Numbered from the stretch's first letter, positions 36,320 through 50,380 are shown. The stretch: 64,000 nt of DNA from Dioscorea cayenensis subsp. rotundata (GCF_009730915.1 NC_052486.1:23754137-23818136), one strand, 5' to 3'. The notes: generated from the sequence alone by a model not told the origin. Program-made: numbers and translations.

Positions 36320-37186
36320 TAATCAAACAGTCAGTGAAACAGAGTGATAGTTTGCAGACATTGCAAAAATACTTTTAGTATATCTGCTGAGGAGAAACAA
36401 TAATCAGTGAGTTAGATTAGTTTTACACCCAAGCAATTTGTGATAATGTTTTGCTTATGGTCAGATTAGAAACTCTTGCTTGTGTTGTAATTGTTCTTAA
36501 GTATTTTCCAGAGATATGTAAAAGAACACTATAGTTTATGAGAGAGCAAATGTGAAATTCCCTTTTCTTTTGGATGGTCACTTGTGCAATATGATTAACA
36601 GAAAATTATTTTGATTGGTCTTTGTAATGCTTGTTTTATTTGTTTAGAAAGATAAATAGATTATAAAAATGTAAGAAAAGGTGGCTAATAAAGTCACCAT
36701 ACTTTTCATTTTTCTCATTAGTAGTCATGTTTGAAAATTGTTCTGAGACTTGAACTGATGGAAAGCAACACTTCAAAGAAACTGTTTTATCAACACAATG
36801 TGAAAAATAAATGTGATGCTCAAGGCTTGATCACAAGCCATGCTGCCTTGGTGCATTCATACATGACATGGTGCACCACATAGTTATCATGTTCCCATTA
36901 TATTAGCACTACAAAGTATAGATGAGTCGGCAATCTTTTTCATAATGAAGAGAATTGTATAAAAATAAAGAAAGCTTACTAATAAATTTGTAATAGTGTG
37001 GTAGAAAGATGTGTTACTTTCTGGGAAGTTACATTACTTTATCTTAAAAACAAAGAAAAGAAACAGATCTAACTAACAAAGAGAAATGAAGTTATTACAA
37101 CTTAAACAGATACAAGTAGTAACAAAAGTGTGGTATTGTACATAAAACAATCATTAACTCAACATTCATGTGCTACATTTGTGATA
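36320..37186. other. Convergent intergenic region
   Basis: Holds the 3' flanks of the trihelix gene (+) and of the NPYH-repeat gene (-), which converge here. AT-rich, with no gene, repeat family or structured RNA that I can support. Confidence 0.6.
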
Positions 37187-39085
37187 CTAGAAACTGGATG
37201 TATCTATACCTTCTCTTTTGATATCCTCTGATTCTTTGTACTTTATTCTTGCATATGTTTTTCCTTCCGGGAAAACAGCACCAGTGATAATTACATGTGC
37301 TATGTAATATAAAACAGAAATGAGCAACAAACCAAAGTGAAACGGCGAGCATGGCGATGAGATTGCCTTTCTATTCTTATATTGATTATCACTTTTAGGA
37401 AGTTTCTTGAGCAAATTTGGGACACTATTACTGTATGAATTTGGTGCATTTATCTTCATTTGCTGCAGTACTTCCATCTTCACCTCCTCTGTTTTCTTAT
37501 TTTCCTCAGCTTTACTTATCTCTACAAACAGTATGAAGAGCTACTTAGATAAATTAAAGAACATTAAAGCAGAAAACAAACTTATACTAACTGAATTAAT
37601 GAAAATATGCAACTTACTTTGAGAGTGAAAATCAAATGAATCTATTTCTTGAAGGTGTAAATCCCTCTCATAAGATGCCTCTAAATCATGCTCACTTCCA
37701 TTCAAAATGCTGACTGTAATTAACATAAGCAGATTGTTATTAAGATGGCAAGTAATACTAAATAATTAATTCAAAAACAAAGAGTGTTTGTAAATTGTGG
37801 TCCACCTCTCTCTATTAGATCTTCCTCATAAAAACTCCATGAATTCCTCTTGTTGTCATTGTCCATTAACTTTTCATCACCTTCCTTTGTATCTAAAATC
37901 ATTATAACAATTAATAAGATACCTCTCATATATCAAAAGAAGAATCCTAATAATTAGGAAAAAAAAAAAAGGGAGACTAACTTGATTCAATGGCCTTCAC
38001 TTGATTCTTTGGAGGATTAAATGCATCAACACTGCTAGAATGCCCATTCCTCTTCTTCATTTTCTCTATCTCTACAGAAAAGCAACACAAATATGTTAAG
38101 AAAACAGAGAAAAATACATTAAAGTTTTTCCTGAGAACACTACTACAACAATGACCAACCTTTTTTAGGCTGCTGATCATGGTTAGGAGTGTTGAAGCAA
38201 TATTCAGCACATTTATGATATGGATTGGATGCATTTTTGCATTTGGAATTGCCACTGAAATTGATATTAGAATTGGAATTGGAATTTGGATTTGAATTTC
38301 CTCCTTTTATATTCAAATACTTGGATGGTTGTTTTGAGCCAACTGTGACACCCTTGGTTTGTCCTTGATTAGAGGCTTTTGACAAACAATATTCAGCACA
38401 TACATGGTAAGGATTGGAAGCATTTTTGCAATTAGGATTCGCAATCTTCTTGTCTACAATCACTTGTTTAACACCATTAACACCTCCTGCAAGAATTCAA
38501 CTTGATTCAAAATTGGAAAGATGACATTAAATTTTCAGAACATATCATTTGACAAAGGGATGCAAAACCTGGTTCTGCTTTTATGGCTTTTCCTTTTGCT
38601 ATTTCTTTTCTTCTTTGATTTGCAAGGACTTCATTCATATTAGTAACTGAAAAATATTGAATAATTTTAAATAAATAGATAGGTACATAATAAAATTATA
38701 AAAACTGACCTCTAGATTGGGTTGGATGTGAATTATTAGATGGAGAGCAATATGGACCACATGAATGATAAGGATTGGACGCATGTTTGCAGTTTGGATT
38801 AGCATAATGTTCTCTGGTTCCCAGATGCTCACCGTTCTGTTGCTCTAAATAAATTTAATTTAATTTAATTTAATTATGCAGCAAAAGATGAACAAAAACC
38901 ATAAAGAAAGTTCCATTCACAATAATAATTGTAATAATAATAATAATTACAGTTAGAAAAAAACACCAACCCAAACTGTTCTTTTCTTTTGTATTAGGGT
39001 TGTGCTGCTGTTTCTTCTTCTTCTTCTTCTCCATGGTGTCAGTAGAACAACTGGGATCTCCCGGGCTTTCAATCTCGATCTCCAT
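37187..39085 (-). CDS. Membrane-anchored protein with repeated C-x5-NPYHxC-x3-C motif, unknown function
   Basis: I do not recognise a named family. Eight GT-AG exons (38971-39085, 38710-38844, 38569-38646, 38160-38486, 37982-38071, 37806-37892, 37618-37713, 37187-37521) keep frame and total 1263 nt, 420 residues. After a Lys-rich start (MEKKKKKKQQ) come three copies of one motif: ANPNCKHASNPYHSCGPYCS, ANPNCKNASNPYHVCAEYCL and GNSKCKNASNPYHKCAEYCF. The three Cys and one His per copy could bind a metal, but that is inference. Copies 2 and 3 share exon 4 and are joined by an Asn/Ser-rich linker. The rest is charged and looks disordered. Near the C-terminus lies one hydrophobic segment (FGLLLISVLYYIAHVIITGA), followed by about 30 polar residues. 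This suggests a tail-region anchor with the repeats on the other side, probably cytosolic. Confidence 0.8.
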
Positions 39086-40359
39086 GAGCTTTCTTTCCTT
39101 CTTGTTTCTTTGTTTCTTTGTTAAAGAAGAGCATTACATCAAATAGATTATATATATATATATATTTTTTTAAAAATTTGGAAGACTTTGGCTTCGTTTT
39201 TTCTTTGTTTTGAAATTAATTAATCCTACATGCATGATGAGGTTTCCATTTTTTTTGGTTAAAGAAAGGAAAGTCTACATTGTGACAGTTGGTGTTCTAG
39301 ATGCATGATGAGTTGATCAAAATCTGATAGAAAGTCAATAGAGTTGTGATTTGGGGACCTAGTTCAGGAATGAAATCTTCTTCCTTTTGACTTTAAATAA
39401 TTAAATTGGTTAAATGATGGATCAGTTATGAATCCATGTCTAAATAATTCAAGTCGCATGTGGAGTTCTAGATGGGGCCAATTATTTTATTTTATTTTAT
39501 TTTTATATTGATTGGTATTTAAAATGTCTTTATTAATGCTCTTAACTTCTTTCAAAATAAGCGGGCATAGAAATTGAGAATTCTCTGAAACTTCCGCACG
39601 GGCGAGATGAGACCTTAGTTTATTCACATTGTTCTTTAGCAATAAAATACTACAAAAGAAGAATAACTAATTGAAGGTAAATTTGTTCATTCACATTACA
39701 TAATTTTGTAGATTTTTTGAGTTTTGACCATGCCATGCCGCCAGTCATTAAAGATCTACTACGTCAAAATCAAGCGCAACCGGTCACATCCCCATAAAAG
39801 AAGTTTGTTGACCAACGAATACAAACAAAGTTACGTAATTAGTCGTATTTCATTTCTGTTTGCATGAAATTGAAGAGAAGCTTGTTAACACCTCCGTCAG
39901 GCATGATCCAAGCTGAGGGCTGAGGTAACAACATCCCACTACTCTTGATTATTGACTGCAGAAACATTGAAGACAGACAAACTGAAAGACTGGCCTTTTT
40001 TTCCACCTTTTTTAACATCTGATGTGAATCTTGGAATGATCCAAACGTTGGCTTTTTAGCCATACACTTCACCCCCTTCAAATACAAAGCTTTGACAGAT
40101 ATTATCAGATTGAGATTTCCAAGATTTTAAAAGAAAAGTAGAAAAAATATATATATAGAAACAGCTTCCACTGACTAACATATTACATATATCTATGTTG
40201 ATATGGAACAACAACAACAAATGATGGTGGCTAGAAGTAGTTCCATTTACAGAAACAAACAAGAATAATAACAATAATAATTGAACAGGATGCTCCGAAT
40301 AATGGCTTTTGGAACATGCACTGTTACAAAGTCAAAAGAATGCCTACTGGAACTTGGCT
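39086..40359. other. Intergenic, no gene seen
   Basis: Leader and promoter of the NPYH-repeat gene at the left (CTTTG-rich, TATATA near 39150) and the 3' flank of the receptor kinase at the right. The ORF-like stretch at 39839-40087 (-) has no family features. Nothing else supportable. Confidence 0.55.
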
Positions 40360-43300
40360 TCACTCTGAATTTGAGTCATAAAAATCACTTGGGCATGGGG
40401 TCATGACTTCTGACTCTAGTATCTGCACCACCCTGTGCATAGTTGGCCTATCCTCAGGATTGGATGAAACACACTGAATGGCAACCGACAGTAGTGCATC
40501 CAGGCTTTCTAGCTGCACACCCTCACACTGTGGATCAATTATTTCCCTTTGCCGGTTCTCCACAACCAAAAAATTCAGCTGCAACCAAGGTTCCAATTTA
40601 CTTCAAATCACTCCAAATATTGAACAGAATGGATGCAATGGCATGAATAAAACTTAGATTTAGTGCACTACTGTAATAATGAAACATGCAATGTAGGCAT
40701 CCAATTTTAACAACTAAGGCAGACATCATTATCACCCGAGGATCCAAACACAGTTCATGGAAAGTAAAATATATATATATATATATATATATCACAGCAG
40801 ATAACTTAAATAATAAAATAGAGCCATACCCATCCCACTATATTTAAACCCTTCTCAATGAAGGATGAGTCCGTGGGGCGCTTTCCACTTATTACTTCAA
40901 GTACTAGTACTCCAAAGCTGTATACATCAGTCTTTTCTGTAGCTCTACCACTCTGCATGTACTCTGCAAATATAATGATAACAATCATAAGAAACCAACA
41001 TTCCAGAATGAAACAATTGAATATTTCCCCACTGATGCAATCATGCAAGTAGATATTCAAACATCTATATCCCAAAAATGTACACTCAGGAGGAACTAGG
41101 CAGGCCCAGCAACAGCATGTTACAGCTTTCCTAGGCTAATGTTGTTACTAGATTCGGCTGACAAGTACTTAGAACATGAAATATGCAAGTTTCTGGTTCA
41201 ATTGAACTTCTCTAACAAATCATACCAGAAGGCCATGAACACAAGCATTCAAGCAATCACGAGCACTACAAGCTTCAAGATAACATGCTTTGACAAAATA
41301 TAAGAGAAACTCCATTCTTTGGATGTAATTGATTGATCTACTCCTAAACCATACCTGGAGCCAAATAACCAAATGTCCCAGCAACAATTGTAGTGATATG
41401 AGACTCTTCATCCTCCAATAATTTTGCCAGTCCAAAATCAGATACCCGGGCGTCCAAATTGCCATCAAGTAATATGTTGCTTGATTTAATGTCACGATGT
41501 ATGATACGAGGGGAACAATCATGATGTAAATATGCCAAACCTTTTGCAGCTCCCATGATTATATTAAGACGCGCATCCCAGTCAAGTTGCTCAGAACGTT
41601 CTGCACTCACAAAAAATCTAGGCAATTGTTAACTATTGACCAAATTCAACTCAAGTGCATGCTTGACAAAGAAGTTATGAGGAATTTAAAAAATGAGAGA
41701 ATGCATCTGACATTTGTAGTTAAATATCACAGAGTTTGCTTAATCATGTATACACATACACATTAAGTTGAATATGCAAAACCATGAGAATAGCACCATA
41801 AAAATAAAAATAAAAATAAAGGTGTCGATGATCAACAGCACTAAAGCACAACAGGAAGTCGTCTAAGAATTTGATGAATTCAAAACATAAGAAACTAAAA
41901 TTGTTTAATTCTAAAACCTAAACAAAAAAAATTTGCTAATGGAACATACGCATATTTTCTTTAAAAAATAACAGATATTACACTTCATTTTAGAGAATCA
42001 TATGTTTGAGAGAAACAAAAAAAGTAATAACAGGAACATCTCTCACCATGTAAAGCTTCATCCAGACTTCCACCAGCTAAGAAATCATAGAGTAGCAACT
42101 TAGACGAAGGGGAATTACAATAACCACGTAGATTGACCAGATATCGGTGTTTGATGCTTCCCAAAATCTCAAGTTCCCTATCAAAGAATCGGTCTAATCC
42201 TTCATTTGTCTTAATAATTCTTTTCAAAGCAAATACATTGCCATCATCCATAGCAAGCTTGTATACAGTCCCAAAACCCCCAGAACCTATAATGTTCTCA
42301 TCATTTAAAGTTTCCAACTTCTTAAGGATATCCTTTGTTGTATAAGGCAAGTCCCCATGAAACATAACAATGGACGCACCTGAAACAAAAGGCACCGTGA
42401 GGCATCATCCCACTTCTGGAGTACAACAACTTGCATTGGCTTGAAAACTATGGCAAAATTGGTAAAAATTATTACAGAGGCCATGAGGCTGAGATAAAGG
42501 TATTGTACCTCCACTAACATCCATTGCAAGACCTCCAATTTCATTTTTCCCAAATTTCTTGTAGAGAAAGCAGCCCCAGAAACACATCAGCGCCACCAGT
42601 AACAGAGCACATACAGTCGCTACTGCACTTATAACAAGCCTAGTTGAATTTCTTGTAGGCTTCTTATTGCCTGGATTATCTGCGACAGTACAATCCTTCC
42701 AATTATATGAAACAAGAATGAAGGAATATTTATTATGTGTACAGAAAATATAACATGATTGGTGTTACAGGAACTAACTAGAGTTATCATCAAAAGAAAC
42801 TATTTGAAACTATGAAAGATGCAAATCACCCTTCCCGGGTAATACATATTAAAAATTTTGAAATTCGGGAAAAAAAAACTAAAATGAAAATACTTCCAGC
42901 ATGAGATTGCTGATCTGCACTACTCCAATCAAAAGTAGTCCATAGATGTTAAAGAAGTTAAACAATGATAACAGGAAACAGCAAAGCCATGAACCAGCTA
43001 CCTGAGGAGGGTGCTCCACTACCTCCTGGTGCCGAACCAAATTCATCCTTGCAATCAACATGAATTTGCTTCCCGCACAGGCCACGATTTCCAATAAAGC
43101 TGCAGGTATATGCCCAAGTGGGATCAGCAAATATAGCTACAAGTTTTTTTTTTTTCCTTCTTGCTACATTTTAATCATTGTGGAAGCAAATAAATAAAAA
43201 CCTTCAAAAGGTAAATAAGATTGCCGATGTTGGCTAAAGAAAGCAGACTAAAGAAATAACAAATGTAACACAAGGAACTGCAAAAGAAAGGTATTAAAGA

Positions 43301-45903
43301 AAGAAAGAGATGTCCAAAGCCTTGAACTAAATTATTATATGAGATGCAATTCAGACGGAAGGTTAATTTAAAATGGGGTCTCACTTCCAAAGATCCAAAT
43401 CCAAAATGATATTGGGCATTCTAATCAGAGAATGCTCTCACTTTCATAATTATAAATTAAAAGAACAACCTCCGACTATGGGAAACAAGTAGAAAAATAC
43501 CAAGAACAGGTCTTCAATAAGATCAGAATAGTGTCTAGCATCATGATAGTAAATATTCTAGTGGAATGGCAGACAAAAAAAAACTTAGAAAAACACAAAT
43601 AAACCATAAAAAAATTCAGAGGAACACACTCACGAATTTTCAGTAAATTTGGAGAGAGTGCCATCAGTAGGTATTAATCCAGTCAGGAAGTTTGTTGATA
43701 CATTACTGTAAAAATTAAAAATAAAAAAATAAAAGTGAGTTTTGACATCAGCTTAGAAAATATAGTCTACTTGATATTACGATTTAAACTTCAACCAAAA
43801 CTTGCACGCTCACAATTCAGTAAGTTTGGTCAATCTGCCAAGGGAAACAGGAATAGACCCACTCAAAGTATTGCTGGAGAGATCCCTATAAGAAAGAAGA
43901 AATACAATAAGTGATAGCCAAGTTGCTCGAGAATATTGGCTTATGTCAAAGTTATCTAGCATAAAGAAGTTACAAAAACTACTGACAATTCAAGAAAAAT
44001 GATACTATTGTGGTAACGAATTTGTAATAGAAGTCTATAACCCAATAGAAGTTATTGTGGAAATTAAAGATGAATATTGAAATTAATAGTGAAGAATAAA
44101 ACTCACAGTGTCTCAAGTTCCCAAAGGTTACCAAACTCAGGGGGGATAGATTCACTTAGGTAATTTCCTTGCAAATATCTGCAGAAAGGGAAAGCATAAG
44201 ATCTTTGTGCAAACCAAAAGATCATGGATACAATAAAACAAACAAAACATAGGCATAAAGACTAAAGGGACAGAGAAAAGGAGAAATATGAGGAAAGAGG
44301 AGTCAAGAAGTGATGCACTCCAGATGCTACATAGCATCATTTATCAGCACAATAACCGCATAAGACGAACAGAATAAGACAACATAGGCATACAATGAGT
44401 TCATTTTTCATCTTCCAAGAAAATTAAATGTCTTAGAAAAATAGAAACTTCGAAAGGGCTGTTTATGAGAAGTTTTAAATTTGAGATGAACACATTCAGG
44501 CATTAAATGTAAATATTTCAACACAGAGAAGCAGATGTCTAAAGGGAAACAAAAAAAAAAAAATCAATACCCGTCTAGAGTATTGCCCATGGGAAAAGGC
44601 TATACTCATTCTTTAACAAGAACAAGAGCATAATTATACAATGGCTAGTTTACCCAGTAAAAAGTATCTACAATACCAACGATAGATAGACTTACACATG
44701 TTGTAACTCTGTGCAATTTCCGATCTCCGGTGGAATATTTCCATATAAGCTGTTGCCATGCAGAGCTCTAAAATTGATAAAACAAATACAGCTATCAATG
44801 CAGTATCCTTTATGCAAAAGCATAAAGACTACAAATATAAAAATATTAGAAGAAAAATTCCATCTGGCAACCACTCACAGTAGTTTCAGGTTACTTAGCT
44901 TCCCTATATCTGGTGATATAGACCCAATCAACTTGTGGTAGGAAAGATTCCTGAATATGCACAATAGAATATGAGTAAAATATCATGGAGAAAAAACACA
45001 GTCAGAACCAAACAAAGGTCAGATAAGACATAACATACAGAGGTGAATGAAATAGTTCTTTATAAGTCAAATAAAATCTGAAATTATAGCAGCTAACATC
45101 TTGTAATGATCAGGCCACTAAAAAACTTAAAAACAATACCTTAAAATTACAATAAGAAAAAGAATAAAAATCCTAAAATAACAAATTGATTCAACACATA
45201 TACTACATAGAGCAAGGTTCTGTCAAGTGACCTGAGTAAATAGGCAAGTAAGATGATGCAACTTTAAAACACCATAGTTACAAGTGGCTGATAGATAGAA
45301 AAGAACAATCCTGAATATTAAATTTTAAAATGGAAACAACAATTTTTAACTAGTGATTAGGACGATAAAATTATATTACTTGAGGGTTCCAGATATTAAC
45401 TAAGAGGAAGACTTCTAAGAATATCTCATAACCAAGCACTAGCAGTGTTCCAAACACCAGTATCGGTAAAAAAAAAAAACCTCAAGTGTCATAATTACAA
45501 TCCATGCAGTTATAAATATAAAACAGAATTGAGACTAGCATTGCATTGAACTAAGAACACGCACACCATTGTGATAATTTCTTCACTTACAAGCGAATTA
45601 CTCTTCTAGTGTGATTGTCACAAGTGACTCCACTCCAAATACAAGGATCAGAATCTTCTTGTCTCCATTGTTGGAAGATACCATCGGAACCAACAATAGA
45701 AGTTTTAAAACTGAGGAGTGCTTCACCTGTCAGAGAACACAGATTTGTGAAATACGATTAAAAGACATGTTCAAGGATAATTCTCACAAAAAATTTGAAA
45801 CCCTACCATCTGAAGTTATCGCACTGATCTCCTGCATTGCAGCATAAATAAGCAAAGCGGAAAGCAAGAGCAGTCTCTGGCATCTCATCAGACCTGAAGC
45901 CAT
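40360..45903 (-). CDS. FEI: LRR receptor-like kinase, FEI1/FEI2 type (LRR-XIII)
   Basis: Plasma-membrane receptor kinase; Arabidopsis FEI1/FEI2 regulate cell-wall function and ethylene-precursor signalling (family knowledge). Thirteen exons (first 45807-45903, last 40360-40578) total 1794 nt, 597 residues, as in FEI proteins. In order: signal peptide (MASGLMRC then [13 protein letters not shown]); LRR N-cap with [10 protein letters not shown]; five 24-residue LRRs, each in its own 72-nt exon (44879-44950, 44696-44767, 44107-44178, 43814-43885, 43634-43705); Cys-containing spacer; membrane segment around [20 protein letters not shown]. The kinase has P-loop [10 protein letters not shown], Lys in [20 protein letters not shown] and GTFGYLAPE, so all key residues are present. 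The C-terminus [14 protein letters not shown] is typical of FEI. Intron 12 carries a (TA)n run near 40771-40791. Confidence 0.95.
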
Positions 45904-47770
45904 TGAGATGCTCCTCCCACACAAGAATACTAGATATAGCTAATCATACATGCAACAAATTCTCAAAATCCTGAACCAAGCTCATTGTTATCCACCACAA
46001 CTGAGCATCTCCATCTAATCAACACATAACAATGTACTCACTTGATAATTAGCATCTGCAGAGTAAACCAAGCAATAAAAATCAACAAACAGTAAATCTT
46101 GAGTAATAGAACTAACAAATCAGCAAGATCTTTCTTTACCCAAAAACCAAAAATAAAAAAATAAAATAAATAAAATAAAATCTACAAATTCCTTTTAAAT
46201 ACAATATCACACAAGCAAGAAGCACTTGGAAAAGGAAAAAGGAAAGGAAGGGAGTCAATTGGCTCCAAAAGCACTACAACCAATGGAAGAATGGAACAAC
46301 TTTGAATGGCCATTAAAGTTAAGAAAACAGTCATGAAAGTCGGAATTCCAGAGAAACACAGTGAGAATATGGAAAAGAGAGGAGAAAAAGAACCGAAGAA
46401 AAAGAATGATGAACAATACCTAGAAGAATGGATCGATCTATGGAGGGCTTTGGAGTAATTGGAGAGAGAGAAAACCCTAGATTTGTCCGCGAGGAGATAT
46501 CGTCCGGAGGAGGAGCGGGATGGAGAGTGAGAGAAAGAGCAGCAGACAAGAGAGAGAGAGAAATGGGTAGTAGTCAAGAAGAGGCGGTCGGTGGGGGCCC
46601 ACGGGTAAAACCAATAGGAGAAGAGTGAGTGTGTGACGTGTCATTGTCTGGATCTAATGTTAAAGATGATGGGACTCGCGCGTGTGACCGACGCTGGCTT
46701 CCCATTTTCATTTTCTTCAGCACCCACCGGGCCGATATTCTTCTACTCCATGGTTATTACTTATGTATATATATATATTTATGATTCATATGTTGTGAAT
46801 TGACTAAATTACCCATGATAGTTATGTGGTATTGCAATTAAAAATTAAGAGGCTGGGGGTTGGTTCACGTGACTGGGAGCTGGCTTACAGGTTGTCATGA
46901 TGTTGTATAATAATGATTGTTGGCCCATTGGATTTGTATTCGTGTCTGTCAATGGAGGAGAAGAGAAGAGAGAACGGCTCATGATTTGACTGAAGCTGAA
47001 CACCAGTACTATAGTACCACTTCAAAGCCTGGACTGACTGAGTATTTGTATTTTCCCTTTTTATCTTTAATGATGAATGCACTGTAATTTCTTAATTAAT
47101 TGGTTATTAATTTGGAGCATTTTCTTTTGTTTTCTCCATCTCACTCGTTATGTGTACATGTGTGTTTGTGTCATTCAATGGAGTTGGTGTAGATGAAGAG
47201 GCATTATTCCTTTTGGTTTCCCCAACGGAGACGTTGTAGAAGTTAGAGTAAGAGATGGAACCACAACAGAGATTATGATAAGTAGTTATGCATGGAGAAT
47301 CCAAATCCAAATCCAAATCCAAAGGTGGCGTAATCAATAGGATTGCGGTCCTTTACATTCTTAGTTAGAGATGATTTTTTTTTTAAAATAAAAAATATGG
47401 ATAAACCACAGTTTTATTGAAATAGCGAAGAATTTAGTAGAACAGTCCTCTCATCATAGGTGAAGAACAAAACTAAGTACAACAAATATTATTAGAGATG
47501 ATTAATTAGATCATGGGTCTCTTTGGTTTATTTTTTTATTATTATTAAATTTTTATTTTTATTTTGGGGGAAATCAACAAATATTTAGATATACACAGTT
47601 CTAAATTAAATTAAAAAGTTTTATAAAATTAATGTTAAAATATTAAAATTCTAGACAATATTATATGAAACATAATAAATGTATGATTTATCCATATTTA
47701 ACTAAAAAAAATATTATATGAAACAGAAATAAGACAATTAATTTATAGAAACACGGATTAAACAAGGCGG
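45904..47770. other. Intergenic: FEI-type kinase leader and protease 3' flank
   Basis: 45904-46560 is the likely FEI 5' UTR (a UTR intron is possible) and promoter, with GAGA runs near 46549-46560. After 46700 the sequence is AT-rich. A LINE-tail-like stub lies at about 47375-47480 (own entry). No gene seen. Confidence 0.55.
47375..47480 (-). mobile_element. Possible LINE 3'-tail stub
   Basis: In minus sense a T-rich segment with AATAAAACTGTGGTTTATCC is followed by an A-rich tail. The GGTTTATC-A(n) ending recurs at 49740-49780 and 58030-58060. Short, with no coding part; tentative. Confidence 0.4.
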
Positions 47771-49129
47771 CTATAAGTAATTAGAACATTGAGCAGGAGC
47801 AATGGAAAGACGTTTATTGATGAGGTCATAGCCAATATGGAAGTTCTGCTGTGCTACGTTACCGTATATAGAGATTCCCATATCATCGCTAGAAACCATG
47901 CCCAAACAAACAACGTCATCACTTATATGTACGAACGCTTGCAGCGGCGAGAGCACCACCGGCGCATCAGTGAACTTGAACGTGATGTCTGGGAATGCGT
48001 CATCAGAAACCGACGAACCATCGTCTTTGAAGCAAAGGGAGAAGAAACCATCAGGATCATCGACTCTGGTGAGCTTGATTTTATCCAATAAGGTGGTCAC
48101 CAAAGGCTTCAACATGGTGGAAGGTATGAAGGTGATGGTCGTGCCAGAGTCGATTATGATGTTACCTTCAACGTCATCCTTTTTCCGACTTCCGGATGGA
48201 GTAGTAGTAGTAGTCGCAACCACACTATTATTATCATCTTTTCCAACAGTGATCTCCTCCAGACTGAGGAAGTAGAAAGTGTCCTGTGAGCCGGGGATGA
48301 TGGGAGTGGATACAACGCCTGGGCCATTGACAGTTGCGTCCTTGCCGAAGTTGAGAGTTGAAGTAGCGTTCTCACCGTATGGAACCAGACAGTAAGAGAA
48401 CTTTTTACCAATGGATGAGCCTAACTGGGACACCAATGACAAAGAACCACCTCCGAGACCGACCAGCCCGCCGCCATGCTTGTCAAAAGTGCCGTTGCTT
48501 TTATGGGAACAGCCGAAGAAGAGTTTAGGGAGAGAGGAGGAGCCACCACTAGCGTTGGACGAGAAGGTAAGTGTCTCCTGAGCGAGGTCGCCGATGGTGA
48601 AAGACTGGTCGCCGTAGCTGTACTGGTATTGACACAATGAACCCTTGCCGCAGCCTGCAGTGGGGATTGCCTCACAGCTGTCTGTCTTGCAAGAAACAGT
48701 AGAGAAGGTGGACGAGTTTCTGGGATCAAAGATGGGTGGGATTTGATGGTAGCACTGGATGCATGGCTTGCACTGGAGCCATATAAGATCACTGCCGGTG
48801 TCGGCGATGGCAAGGACTTTGAATGGTGGAGTGCCTATCTCGAACTCCATGAGATATTCAAAGGAGTTTGGAATTATCTTTGCTTCTATGGATGAAGGTG
48901 ATGAAGTTGAACTGGAGATGAGGGACGAGAGATAATGAGCACGATAGAGAGAACGGTCAATAATGGCACGGGCACGATCTTTGGACGTTAGAGATGGGTT
49001 GTAGTATGGAGAGCGAGATGAGTCTCTGTGAATGAGATTCATGCTCATCCCTGCAGAACTATCACTGTATGCAATATTAAAAGAGAAGATGGAGAAGAGA
49101 ATTAACAAGGAGAGAAGGAGAGAAGCCAT
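47771..49129 (-). CDS. Aspartic protease, nepenthesin/CDR1-like (A1 family), intact copy
   Basis: Secreted pepsin-type protease; Arabidopsis CDR1 acts in disease-resistance signalling in the apoplast (family knowledge; the role here is inferred). Intronless, 452 residues from the ATG at 49129, which begins a clear signal peptide (MASLLLSLLILFSIFSFNIA). An in-frame upstream ATG at 49174 would place 15 polar residues before it and is less likely. The propeptide has the CDR1-type MNLIHRDSSRSPYYNP motif. The first catalytic Asp is in AIADTGSDLIWLQC, followed by the Cys-rich nepenthesin insert (CKPCIQCYH through CGKGSLCQYQYSYGDQSF). The second catalytic Asp is in IIDSGTTITFIP. The end is SIAPAQCSNYL. 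All key residues are present. It is the tandem paralogue of the broken copy at 50788-57450. Confidence 0.95.
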   Translation of the reverse strand: MASLLLSLLILFSIFSFNIAYSDSSAGMSMNLIHRDSSRSPYYNPSLTSKDRARAIIDRSLYRAHYLSSLISSSTSSPSSIEAKIIPNSFEYLMEFEIGTPPFKVLAIADTGSDLIWLQCKPCIQCYHQIPPIFDPRNSSTFSTVSCKTDSCEAIPTAGCGKGSLCQYQYSYGDQSFTIGDLAQETLTFSSNASGGSSSLPKLFFGCSHKSNGTFDKHGGGLVGLGGGSLSLVSQLGSSIGKKFSYCLVPYGENATSTLNFGKDATVNGPGVVSTPIIPGSQDTFYFLSLEEITVGKDDNNSVVATTTTTPSGSRKKDDVEGNIIIDSGTTITFIPSTMLKPLVTTLLDKIKLTRVDDPDGFFSLCFKDDGSSVSDDAFPDITFKFTDAPVVLSPLQAFVHISDDVVCLGMVSSDDMGISIYGNVAQQNFHIGYDLINKRLSIAPAQCSNYL

Positions 49130-50319
49130 GCTATATGGTTGGAATTGGATTACGTTGTAGTGAGAGATATACATATATAATACAACGGTACGGTGGCGAA
49201 CTATAGGTATATATGTACGTCCTTATATAGAGAAAACATATAGAGGGAGATGAAGGGATAGGAAGGTGAAGAGAATATGGAAACTGAATATATTGGTGGC
49301 TATTTGTTTCTGCTTTTGTGAAGATTCAACGAATGTCTCTCAATGAATCATTAATTGTTAAGGCAATGTTTGTAGTATATACGGATATGGATATCCCAAT
49401 GTGCACGCAACGCATGCATGAATGATTTGCTAGCTTGAAGGCTTCGATTTGGTCATTTGTGGGAATATGAAGAAAAGATCAATGAAAAACAAATAGGTGC
49501 CCCTTGCATGGCAATATTAAAAAATTAACTAATTAATTAATTAACTATTATTAATAGTACGTGTTTGATCAAATGATCCCAACTTCTGCTGATATTGATA
49601 TTCTCAAGTTAACTCGACGTAGAAAAGTGGCGGTGATAACCATGCAGATACAACAACAAAATATGGACGATCAACATGGTTGAATATAGCTTATGTGTTC
49701 ATATTGGTTTGTTTTTTTTTGTTTTTTTTTTGTTTTTTGTTTTTTATTTTTTTGATAAACCTCAGATTTATTGAATTTATATTGGTGTTTGGTTATGAGT
49801 GCATTATTTTTATTTATTTAATTATTTGTTTTGATAAAAATGAATGAGCCTGATTTATTAGAAGAGAACAAACAGGTACAAAAAAAAATACAGGACATTA
49901 TAAGTGCATCTTATATTCTTCTATTTTATTTATCATTTTATTTTGTTAGTGTGGATTTGTACTAAATATTTTGATCCATACTTTAAGATCAAATTTTCTT
50001 AATAAAGCAGGATTAGCTACGTTTTTTTACAATATTTGTAATATTATACAATTAAGATTCCACAATTTTATTAATTGGATTCGCTAATATCCCTATATTT
50101 ATGGTAATTTTGAATAAATGGCATGTATAAATTTTGTTAATTAGATGGATAAATTTAATGATGGGTATTATCCGCATTTCGACTACATGGGGAAACAATT
50201 TTAGTAGATAATTAATAAATGTGAATGGGTATAACCAATCATCCAAAAAAATATTCCAAAAATTTTATTTTGAAAAAGATTGCAAAACAAAATTTCATTT
50301 ATCTCCATTTTTAAATATA

Positions 50320-50380
<61 letters not shown>

